DNA from: Paractinoplanes rishiriensis
Lineage (GTDB): Bacteria > Actinomycetota > Actinomycetes > Mycobacteriales > Micromonosporaceae
NCBI RefSeq assembly: GCF_016862375.1
Contig: NZ_BOMV01000080.1
Location: forward strand, 112,068-176,067
DNA length: 64,000 nt
Reading direction: 5' to 3'
The notes under the pieces are model-generated. The model searched no databases, had not been told where the DNA came from, and saw only the letters and a program-made list of their open reading frames with translations. The number at the start of each line of letters is the position of its first letter. Position 1 is the stretch's first letter. Shown one piece after another: positions 52,849-60,645 of the stretch. The position numbers were made by a program, and so were the translations under genes.

Positions 52849-55800
52849 TCACAGATCCAATGACTGGCTGGCGCGCTCCACCGTCACCGTGACGGCTTCG
52901 CCCTCGCCCACCTCGCCGGCGAAGCCCGGCGCGCCGGCGTCCGCGAAGGACACCGCGAGCGCGAGCGTCTCGCCGGCCACGAACTCGCGGTGAGCCTCCA
53001 CCGCGCGCCGCACCGGCTCGGCGGCCGAGACCGCCAGCGAGATCCGGTCGGCGACGTCCAGGCCGGCGTCCCGGCGGGCCTGCTGCACCACCCGGATCAC
53101 GTCCCGGGCCAGACCCTCGGCGTGCAGCTCCGGGGTGACCGCGGTGTCCAGCACCACGACCCCGGCGCCGGCCGGCAGCGGAGCGGAGTTCGCCACGTCG
53201 GCGGCGACCAGCTTGAGCTCGTACTCGCCCTCCTGGAGGGTGACACCGGCCGCGACCGGCGCGCCGTCGACCAGCTGCCAGTCGCCCTTCTTGACCGCCT
53301 GGATCACCTGCTGCACCTGCTTGCCGACCCGCGGGCCGAGCGCCCGCGGCACCACGGTGAGCACCTGCTGGCAGTACGCCGCCACGTCGCCGGTGAAGAC
53401 CACGTCCTTGACGTTGACCTCGTCGGCGAGCAGGTCGGCGAACCCGGCCAGCGCGGTGGCGTCCGCGGTGGCCACGGTGAGCCGGGCCAGCGGCAGCCGG
53501 ACCCGCAGGGCGCGGGCCTTGCGCAGGGACAGCGCCGCGGAGGCCGCGTCCCGGATCGCGTCCATCGAGGCCACCAGCTGGTGGTCGGCCGGGAACGGAT
53601 CCGCCGACGGCCAGTCGGTCAGGTGCACCGACCGGCCACCGGTCAGGCCGCGCCAGATCTCCTCGGCGGTCAGCGGCGCGAGCGGCGCCACCACCCGGGT
53701 CACCGTCTCCAGGACGGTGGCCAGGGTGTCGAACGCGTCCGCGTCGCCGGCCCAGAACCGGTCCCGGGACCGCCGCACGTACCAGTTGGTGAGTGCGTCC
53801 AGGTAAGACCGCACCGATGCGGCAGCGCCCGAGATGTCGTACTCGTCCATCTGGTTCTGGACGTCCGTGACCAGCTCGCCGGTCTTCGCGAGGATGTACC
53901 GGTCGAGCAGGTGCTGTGAATCGACGCGCAGGGCAGCCGAGTGGCCCGAGGCGTTCGCGTAGAGGCTGAAGAAGTACCAGACGTTCCACAGCGGCAGCAG
54001 CACCTGGCGCACCGAGTCGCGGATCGCCACCTCGGTGACCGGCATGTCACCGCCACGCAGCACCGGCGAGGACATCAGCATCCAGCGCATCGCGTCCGAG
54101 CCGTACGTGTCGAAGACCCGGTACACGTCCGGGTAGTTGCGCAGGCTCTTCGACATCTTCCGGCCGTCCTCGCCCAGCAGGATGCCGTGGCTCAGGCAGT
54201 TCCGGAACGCGGGCCGGTCGAACAGCGCGGTGGCCAGCACGTGCATGGTGTAGAACCAGCCGCGGGTCTGCCCGATGTACTCGACGATGAAGTCGCCCGG
54301 GTAGTGGTGCTCGAACCAGTCCTTGTTCTCGAACGGGTAGTGCACCTGGGCGAACGGCATCGAGCCCGACTCGAACCAGCAGTCCAGCACCTCCGGCACC
54401 CGGCGCATGGTCGACTGCCCGGTCGGGTCGTCCGGGTTAGGCCTGGTCAGCTCGTCGATGTACGGCCGGTGCAGGTCGGTGACCGTCACTCCGAAGTCAC
54501 GCGACAGCTCCTCCAGCGAGCCGTACACGTCGACCCGCGGGTACTGCGGGTCGTCCGACTTCCACACCGGGATCGGCGAGCCCCAGAACCGGTTCCGGGA
54601 GATCGACCAGTCCCGCGCGTTGGACAGCCACTTGCCGAACGAGCCGTCCTTGATGTGCGCCGGCGTCCAGGTGATCTCCTGGTTGAGCTCGACCATCCGG
54701 TCCCGGAACTTGGTCACCGCCACGAACCAGGACGACACCGCCTTGTAGACCAGCGGTGTGTCGCAGCGCCAGCAGTGCGGGTAGGAGTGCGTGTAGCCGT
54801 CGTGCCGCAGCACCACGCCGCCCCGGCCCTTGAGCTCGGCGATCACCGGCTTGTTGGCGTCGAACACCTGCACGCCCTGCCACGGCGGGACCAGCCCGGT
54901 GAACCGGGTGTGCTCGTCGACGGTCACCACGGTCGGGATGCCGGCCGCGTTGCAGACGTTCTGGTCGTCCTCGCCGAACGCGGGCGCCAGGTGCACCACG
55001 CCGGTGCCGTCCTCGTCGGTGACGAAGTCGGCGGCCAGCACCTGATATGCCGCCGGGCCGGCGTGCTCGACCAGGAAGTCGAACAGCGGGGTGTAGCGCC
55101 GCCCGGCCAGGTCCCGGCCCAGCACGGTGCCGACCTGCTCGTACCCCTCCAGCTCCTTGGCGTACGCACCCAGCCGGGACGCGCCCACCAGCAGTTTCTC
55201 GCCGTTCTTCTGGAGAACCGCATACTCCAGCGAGGGGCCGACCGCCAGCGCCAGGTTGGACGGGAGCGTCCACGGCGTGGTGGTCCAGACCGCGACCTTC
55301 TCCCCCGTCTCCAGCTGGAACGTGACGGTCAGCGCCGGGTCGGTCCGGTCCCGGTAGACGTCGTCCATCCGGGTCTCGGTGTTGGACAGCGGCGTCTCGC
55401 ACCGGAAGCAGTACGCCAGCACCCGGAAACCCTCGTATACCAGGCCCTTGTCGTGCAGCGTCCGGAACGCCCACATGACCGACTCCATGTAGCTGAGGTC
55501 GAGGGTCTTGTAGTCGTTGTCGAAGTCCACCCAGCGGGCCTGCCGGGTGACGTAGCGCTCCCAGTCCTTGGTGTACGCCAGCACGGACGAGCGGCACGCC
55601 TCGTTGAACTTGTCGAGGCCCAGCTCGACGATCTGCGCCTTGGTGGTGATGCCGAGCTGCTTCTCGGCCTCGACCTCCGCGGGCAGCCCGTGGGTGTCCC
55701 AGCCGAAACGCCGCTCCACCCGCTTGCCGCGCATGGTCTGGTAGCGCGGGACCAGGTCCTTCACGTACCCGGTGAAGAGGTGCCCGTAGTGCGGCAGCCC

Positions 55801-55986
55801 GTTGGCGAACGGCGGCCCGTCGTAGAAGACGTACTCGTTGCTGCCGTTCGCACCGGCCGGCCGCTGCTCGACGGACGCCTCGAAGGTCTGGTCGGCCGCC
55901 CAGTGCTCCAGCACCGCGCGCTCCACCGCGGGCAGGTCCGGGCTGGCCGGCACGCCCGTCGCGTCGGTGTGCTTGGGATAGGCCAT
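52849..55986 (-). CDS. ileS: Isoleucyl-tRNA synthetase
   Basis: 1045 residues from ATG 55986. Class I synthetase: HIGH motif as PHYGH (near residue 67), KMSKS as RKMSKSLRN near 608, a large editing (CP1) domain between them, and the C-terminal anticodon-binding region (long actinobacterial form). No C-terminal zinc CxxC pair is visible, as in the eukaryote-like subtype, which is often insensitive to mupirocin; that phenotype is inference. A T-box leader precedes it. Confidence 0.97.
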   Translation of the reverse strand: MAYPKHTDATGVPASPDLPAVERAVLEHWAADQTFEASVEQRPAGANGSNEYVFYDGPPFANGLPHYGHLFTGYVKDLVPRYQTMRGKRVERRFGWDTHGLPAEVEAEKQLGITTKAQIVELGLDKFNEACRSSVLAYTKDWERYVTRQARWVDFDNDYKTLDLSYMESVMWAFRTLHDKGLVYEGFRVLAYCFRCETPLSNTETRMDDVYRDRTDPALTVTFQLETGEKVAVWTTTPWTLPSNLALAVGPSLEYAVLQKNGEKLLVGASRLGAYAKELEGYEQVGTVLGRDLAGRRYTPLFDFLVEHAGPAAYQVLAADFVTDEDGTGVVHLAPAFGEDDQNVCNAAGIPTVVTVDEHTRFTGLVPPWQGVQVFDANKPVIAELKGRGGVVLRHDGYTHSYPHCWRCDTPLVYKAVSSWFVAVTKFRDRMVELNQEITWTPAHIKDGSFGKWLSNARDWSISRNRFWGSPIPVWKSDDPQYPRVDVYGSLEELSRDFGVTVTDLHRPYIDELTRPNPDDPTGQSTMRRVPEVLDCWFESGSMPFAQVHYPFENKDWFEHHYPGDFIVEYIGQTRGWFYTMHVLATALFDRPAFRNCLSHGILLGEDGRKMSKSLRNYPDVYRVFDTYGSDAMRWMLMSSPVLRGGDMPVTEVAIRDSVRQVLLPLWNVWYFFSLYANASGHSAALRVDSQHLLDRYILAKTGELVTDVQNQMDEYDISGAAASVRSYLDALTNWYVRRSRDRFWAGDADAFDTLATVLETVTRVVAPLAPLTAEEIWRGLTGGRSVHLTDWPSADPFPADHQLVASMDAIRDAASAALSLRKARALRVRLPLARLTVATADATALAGFADLLADEVNVKDVVFTGDVAAYCQQVLTVVPRALGPRVGKQVQQVIQAVKKGDWQLVDGAPVAAGVTLQEGEYELKLVAADVANSAPLPAGAGVVVLDTAVTPELHAEGLARDVIRVVQQARRDAGLDVADRISLAVSAAEPVRRAVEAHREFVAGETLALAVSFADAGAPGFAGEVGEGEAVTVTVERASQSLDL

Positions 55987-55989
55987 GGT

Positions 55990-56205
55990 TCTCCTCTAGC
56001 AGTCATCATCCGACTGCGAGGACGAGCACAGAGCCCGCGGTACCACCTCGCTTGACGGGGCAAACCACCCCGCCCGCTCATTCGACCGGCGCTGCGCGCG
56101 TGCCGATCCGCCCGGTTCTAGTGAGACCCGAAGGTCCGTTCTTCCGGAGGCTCCCCGGTGATGGCCGGTTCAGTGCCTGCGTGGTGACAACGATACCGGT
56201 CACCC
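55990..56205 (-). ncRNA. T-box riboswitch (tRNA-Ile sensor, translational type, ultrashort stem I) of ileS
   Basis: On the minus strand a short stem I GGTGAC / GTCACC (56183-56204) holds the loop with the AUC specifier (56192-56194). The T-box core AGGTGGTACCGCG is at 56036-56049. Its GCGAGG (56046-56051) can pair with CCTCGC (56016-56021) as antisequestrator. Alternatively TCCTC (56018-56022) pairs with the ribosome site GAGGAG (55991-55996) around the stem GCAGTC / GACTGC (55999-56017). So uncharged tRNA-Ile would expose the ribosome site. This layout is known for actinobacterial ileS leaders. Confidence 0.93.
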
Positions 56206-56256
56206 CAGGACTCCCTCATCCGCATTAAGTGGTACGCCTCGGCGCTGGTCCCGGGG

Positions 56257-56673
56257 CTAGAGCTTGGGGAACCAGAGGGCCAGCTCGCGGGCCGCGCTCT
56301 CCGGCGAGTCGGAGGCGTGCACCAGGTTTTCCCGGTTGGACAGCGAGAAGTCGCCGCGGATCGTGCCGGCCGCGGCCTTGCGCCCGTCGGTGGCGCCGAG
56401 CATGGCCCGGACCACCTCGATCACCTGGTCGCCGCTGAGCACCAGCGCCACCAGCGGACCGCCGGTCATGAACTCCTTGAGCGGCGGGTAGAACGGTTTG
56501 TCCACGTGGTCGGCGTAGTGCTCGGCGGCCAGCGCCGCGTCCATCGTGCGCATCTCCAGCGCGTCGACGACCAGGCCCTTACGCTCGAACCGGGCGAGGA
56601 GCTCACCGATCAGGCCGCGGCGGACCGCGTCGGGCTTGATGAGCACGAGCGAACGCTCGATGGGGCTGGACAC
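56257..56673 (-). CDS. ndk: Nucleoside diphosphate kinase
   Basis: 138 residues starting MSSPIERSLVLIKPDAVRRG. Active-site His is in RENLVHASDSPESA (near residue 117), and the PFYPPLKEFMTGGP and GATDGRKAAAGTIRGDF regions are conserved. It equilibrates nucleoside triphosphates by ping-pong phosphorylation. Divergent from the VOC protein gene, and upstream of the ileS T-box. Confidence 0.98.
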   Translation of the reverse strand: MSSPIERSLVLIKPDAVRRGLIGELLARFERKGLVVDALEMRTMDAALAAEHYADHVDKPFYPPLKEFMTGGPLVALVLSGDQVIEVVRAMLGATDGRKAAAGTIRGDFSLSNRENLVHASDSPESAARELALWFPKL

Positions 56674-56822
56674 GGGGTTCCTCCAGGACTACCGACGGAC
56701 CGACACGCGAGGTTCAGCCTATCGGTACCCGGATTCGGGCGAGCGGCAACGCCGGGACTACCGCACTTTCGCGGAACCGGCGCCGGGCAATAACCTGACG
56801 GGGAACGAGCAGGAGGTCCACA

Positions 56823-58913
56823 TTGGCAAACCAGACCGGCCGTCCTGTCGCACCGGCACGCAAGCTGGTGGCGGCCGTCATGGGCACGATCGCCGTCTTC
56901 GTGATGGCGCTGGGCCTGGGCATGTCCAGCTGGGGGGTCGTCATCTTCGGCCTGGCCCTGTTGGCGCTGTCGATAGCCCTGGGCATGGTCAATGTGGTGC
57001 GCCGCGGCGCGCGCGCCTGGGTGGCCGGCACCGCCGAGGTCCGCGCGATCTCCCCGCCGCCCACGTCGTCCGCGGTCTACGGCCGCGCCGAGATCCAGGC
57101 CGTCGTGGTCGCCCCCGGCCTGCCCACCTCCGAGGTGACCATCCGCGAGCCGCGGGTCCCCGTGGTGAAGTGGCCGTTCCCCGGCGACACCCTGCCGATC
57201 ACGGTCGACGTGGACGACATGCGCCGGGTCCGCATCAACTGGGACGAGGCCACCCCGCACGAACGCGGCGAGGACCCGCCGCCCCCGCCCACCGAGTACG
57301 AAGAGATCCCCGACGACGATCTGCTGGGTGACGTCGAGCCACCGCCCTGGGCGGCCCGCGACCGCGGCTGGTCCCCGCCGCCGGACGAGCCCCCGCCGCC
57401 GCCTCCGCCCGGGGCGACCTACGAGGAAATTCCGGTGGTGGTACGCGACACGCCCGGCGGCCCGGTGGTCGAGGGCGAGTTGGTGGACGCCGACGCCCAG
57501 CCCCAGCCGCTCCCCCGCCGGGCCGCCGCCGGCTCCTATGCCGCGCCCCCCGCCGACGAGTTCGCCGCGACGGAAGAGGAAGCCCCCGAGGAGCCCGGCC
57601 CCAGCGAGTGGAGCCGTCCCGGCGGTGCCGCTCCCGCCACGGCGACCGCCGCCACCTTCGCGGGCGCGGCCGGCGCCGCCCGCGCCGCAGCATCCGCCCC
57701 CGGTCCGGCCCGCCCCGCGGGCACCCGCCCCAGCCCGCGCCCCCGCGGCGGCACCGCCACCGCTACGGCCGACCCGCAGGCGATGGTCGACCCAGAAACG
57801 ATGGCCGACCAGGCTGCCGCGGCACCCCCACCGACCCAGCGTCCCCCGCACCACGACGACGCGCTGCCGGTGGACGTCCCGTTGGACGAGCCGGTCCCCG
57901 ATACGGGCGAGACCACCACCCGGGCGGAGCCCATCCGGCGCCCCGAACCCACCGCCACCTCGACCACGGCGACCCCGTCACCGATGACCTCGTTCCCCAC
58001 CGCCCCCGAGCCGGTGTCCCCGCCGAGGGCCGCGCCACAGCCGACCACCCCCCGCCCACCGGCCCCCGAGCCGCACGACGACATCGACCTGCCGCTGGAC
58101 GGCGACCCCGACCCGGCCCCCGAGTCCACGCCCCAGGCAGCATCGGCCGTGGCCGACGACCTGATCGCGCCGCCCGCCGCTCCCCGCGAGTCGACCAGGT
58201 TCATGTCGAACGCCGCCCACGACGCCGAAACAGCAGCCGCCGGCCCCAGGCCCACCGGCGTGATAGCCGGCATGGCGGCAGCTTTCACCGCCGCGGCGGC
58301 CGCCGTAAAAGACAAGGTCACCCGCCCCACGCACGCGGAGCAACGACCCCACGCCGAGCCAACGGACCCCGATCCCGCACCGGCGGCAGACCACCCCACC
58401 CCGCCGCCCACCGCCGCGAGCAACACCGCTGCGGCCGGTGCCGGTCCGTGGTCCGCGCCGCCCAAGACCCCCGAGCCCGACGAGCACGCCGACGACCTGA
58501 TCACGGCCTATCCCAGCGCCCGCCCCGGCCCCGCCGGAGCGATCTACGGCGTCGGCATCACGGTCCTGGTGACCGAACTGTCCCGGTCGATCGCCTTCTA
58601 CCGGGACACCCTCGGCTTCTACGAACTCGACAGCGGCGACGGAAGCGCCGTCCTGGCCTCCGGCGACACCCGCCTGGTCCTGCGCACCGTCGGCGAACTC
58701 GGCAACGAGGCCGGCCGCCTGATCTACCTCAACCTCGAGGTGGGCGACATCGAAGCGGTTTACGGCGAGCTGCAGGCCAAGGGCGTCCCGTTCGTCCACG
58801 GCCCCCGCCCGGTAAACCGCGGGGACCGCCTGGAACTCTGGTCCGCCACCTTCCGCGACCCCGACGACCACAACATCGCCATCACCCAGTGGCGAGCCAT
58901 CCGCCAGCCCTGA
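56823..58913 (+). CDS. Membrane-tethered VOC (glyoxalase-like) protein with long disordered linker
   Basis: 696 residues from TTG 56823, with GGAGG 6 nt upstream. Residues 10-60 form two membrane helices (LVAAVMGTIAVFVMALGLGM, GVVIFGLALLALSIALGMV), then a DUF4131-like small beta domain to about 145, then about 430 residues of Pro/Ala/Glu-rich disorder. The last 125 residues are a vicinal-oxygen-chelate domain (YGVGITVLVTELSRSIAFYRDTLGFYEL ... LYLNLEVGDIEAVYGELQAKGVPF ... FRDPDDHNIAIT), of the glyoxalase/bleomycin-resistance type, with a metal-like His-Glu pattern incomplete. Function unknown; the tethering is unusual. Confidence 0.8.
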   Translation: MANQTGRPVAPARKLVAAVMGTIAVFVMALGLGMSSWGVVIFGLALLALSIALGMVNVVRRGARAWVAGTAEVRAISPPPTSSAVYGRAEIQAVVVAPGLPTSEVTIREPRVPVVKWPFPGDTLPITVDVDDMRRVRINWDEATPHERGEDPPPPPTEYEEIPDDDLLGDVEPPPWAARDRGWSPPPDEPPPPPPPGATYEEIPVVVRDTPGGPVVEGELVDADAQPQPLPRRAAAGSYAAPPADEFAATEEEAPEEPGPSEWSRPGGAAPATATAATFAGAAGAARAAASAPGPARPAGTRPSPRPRGGTATATADPQAMVDPETMADQAAAAPPPTQRPPHHDDALPVDVPLDEPVPDTGETTTRAEPIRRPEPTATSTTATPSPMTSFPTAPEPVSPPRAAPQPTTPRPPAPEPHDDIDLPLDGDPDPAPESTPQAASAVADDLIAPPAAPRESTRFMSNAAHDAETAAAGPRPTGVIAGMAAAFTAAAAAVKDKVTRPTHAEQRPHAEPTDPDPAPAADHPTPPPTAASNTAAAGAGPWSAPPKTPEPDEHADDLITAYPSARPGPAGAIYGVGITVLVTELSRSIAFYRDTLGFYELDSGDGSAVLASGDTRLVLRTVGELGNEAGRLIYLNLEVGDIEAVYGELQAKGVPFVHGPRPVNRGDRLELWSATFRDPDDHNIAITQWRAIRQP

Positions 58914-58944
58914 CCCGCCGCCCGCCTGACCCCGCCGCCGCAGA

Positions 58945-59313
58945 TCAGGCGTCTGGGGGCGGCGTGCCGAGGATTGTCCGGCGGACGTTCAGGGCGTACC
59001 ACCAGGCCGCCCCGAAGATCAGGCCGAGCACGGCCAGGGACCAGTGCAGCAGCCCGCTCGCCAGCAGCAGCAGTTGGAGCGCGCTCCCCGCCGCCCACGC
59101 CCACCGGTGCCGCATCAGGCCGGCCAGGACGGCCGCCGACACCGCCAGCGCGATCACCGCGCCGATGCCCCAGCCGCTCAGGTCGCCGCCCATGACGCGG
59201 ATCGGCTGGATGCCCAGGAGCAGCACGATCGCCTCCAGCGCCAGGGTGCCGGCGCCCAGACCTCGTACCGCTGCCCGGGGGTTGCGCAGGCCGGACCGGG
59301 GCGGCTCGGTCAT
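58945..59313 (-). CDS. DUF4233 membrane protein
   Basis: 122 residues, ATG 59313, overlapping the folC stop by 4 bp. Four hydrophobic helices (TLALEAIVLLLGIQPIRVM, GIGAVIALAVSAAVLAGLM, WAAGSALQLLLLASGLLHW, LAVLGLIFGAAWWYAL). The DUF4233 family nearly always follows folC in actinobacteria. Function unknown. Confidence 0.9.
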   Translation of the reverse strand: MTEPPRSGLRNPRAAVRGLGAGTLALEAIVLLLGIQPIRVMGGDLSGWGIGAVIALAVSAAVLAGLMRHRWAWAAGSALQLLLLASGLLHWSLAVLGLIFGAAWWYALNVRRTILGTPPPDA

Positions 59314-60635
59314 CGCTTCAGGAGCTTCCGCGCGTCGGCGACGGTTACCACCGAGCCGGTGATCAGGACGCCCACGCCGCTCAGTTCGCCGGACGTGTCG
59401 GACTCGGCCAGGACCACGGCCTCCTCGATCGCGTCCGGCATGGTCTGCGCGACCGTGACCCTGTCCTCGCCGAAGATGCCGGCCGCCACCTGGGCCAGTT
59501 CGGCCACCGGCATGGAGCGTGGCGAGCTGTTCTGCGTCACCACGATCCGGGCGGCCACCGGTTCCAGCAGGTCGAGCAGGCCGGACGCGTCCTTGTCGCC
59601 GAGCACCGCGACCACCGCGACGAGGTGCCGGAACGCGAACTCCTCCTCCAGCGCGCTCACCGTCGCGGCCATGCCGTGCGGGTTGTGCGCTCCGTCCAGC
59701 AGGATGGCCGGTGCGCTGCGGACCCGTTCGAGCCGGCCCGGCGAGTCGACCTGGGCGAAGCCCTCACGGATCAGGTCGAGTTGCAACTGCCGGTCTTTGC
59801 CGGCGCCGAGGAACGCCTCGACCGCGGCCAGCGCGGTTGCCGCATTTTGCGCCTGGTGCTGGCCGAACAGCGGCAGGAAGATCTCGTCGTAGACGCCGCC
59901 GAGGCCCTGCAGGGTGAGCACCTGGCCGCCGACCGCCTGGGTCCGCTCCACCACCCCGAACTCGCTGCCCTCCCGAGCCAGCGTCGCGCCCATCTCGGCG
60001 CAGCGCTCCAGGATCGGCCGCATCGCCTCCTCGGTCTGCAGCGAGGTGACCACCGTGGCGCCCTTGTGGATGATGCCGGCCTTGGCCCAGGCGATGTCCT
60101 CGATGGTGTCGCCGAGCCACTCGGTGTGGTCGAGCCCGATCGGGGTGAGCACGCAGACGCCCGCCTCGATCACGTTTGTCGCGTCGTCCTCGCCGCCCAG
60201 CCCCACCTCGACCACGGCCACATCCACCGGCGCGTCGGCGAAGGCGGCGTAGGCCATCGCGGTGGTCATATCGAAGTAGGTCAGCGGTTCCGAGTTCCGC
60301 GCATCGATGAGCGAGGCCAGCGGTTCGATTTCGCGGTACGTCGACACGAGCCGTTCCTCGGAGATCGGCTCGCCGTCCAGACTGATCCGTTCGCGCAGCG
60401 TTTCGAGATGCGGGCTGGTGTACCGGCCGGTGTGCACGCCGTGCGCCCGCAACAGTGCGTCGATCATGCGCGCCGTGCTGGTCTTGCCGTTGGTGCCGGT
60501 CAGATGGATGGCCGGGTACGCCCGTTGCGGGCTGCCCAGCACGTCCATCAGATCCCGGATCTTGCGGATGTCGAACACCATCCGGGTGAAGCCGCGCTGC
60601 TCCAGCGCGGCCGTGACCTCGTCGTACTCGCTCAT
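59310..60635 (-). CDS. folC: Folylpolyglutamate synthase / dihydrofolate synthase
   Basis: 441 residues from ATG 60635 (a GTG at 60653 is a longer alternative). Mur-ligase-like fold: P-loop TGTNGKTSTARMIDALL, TSPHLETLRERISLDGEPI, VEVGLGGEDDATNV, the DHTEWLG region, and the second domain (LLDGAHNPHGMAATVSALEEEF). It adds glutamate to folates or dihydropteroate. It starts 10 bp after the valS stop, as the usual valS-folC pair. Confidence 0.96.
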   Translation of the reverse strand: MSEYDEVTAALEQRGFTRMVFDIRKIRDLMDVLGSPQRAYPAIHLTGTNGKTSTARMIDALLRAHGVHTGRYTSPHLETLRERISLDGEPISEERLVSTYREIEPLASLIDARNSEPLTYFDMTTAMAYAAFADAPVDVAVVEVGLGGEDDATNVIEAGVCVLTPIGLDHTEWLGDTIEDIAWAKAGIIHKGATVVTSLQTEEAMRPILERCAEMGATLAREGSEFGVVERTQAVGGQVLTLQGLGGVYDEIFLPLFGQHQAQNAATALAAVEAFLGAGKDRQLQLDLIREGFAQVDSPGRLERVRSAPAILLDGAHNPHGMAATVSALEEEFAFRHLVAVVAVLGDKDASGLLDLLEPVAARIVVTQNSSPRSMPVAELAQVAAGIFGEDRVTVAQTMPDAIEEAVVLAESDTSGELSGVGVLITGSVVTVADARKLLKR

Positions 60636-60645
60636 GGTTTGCTCT

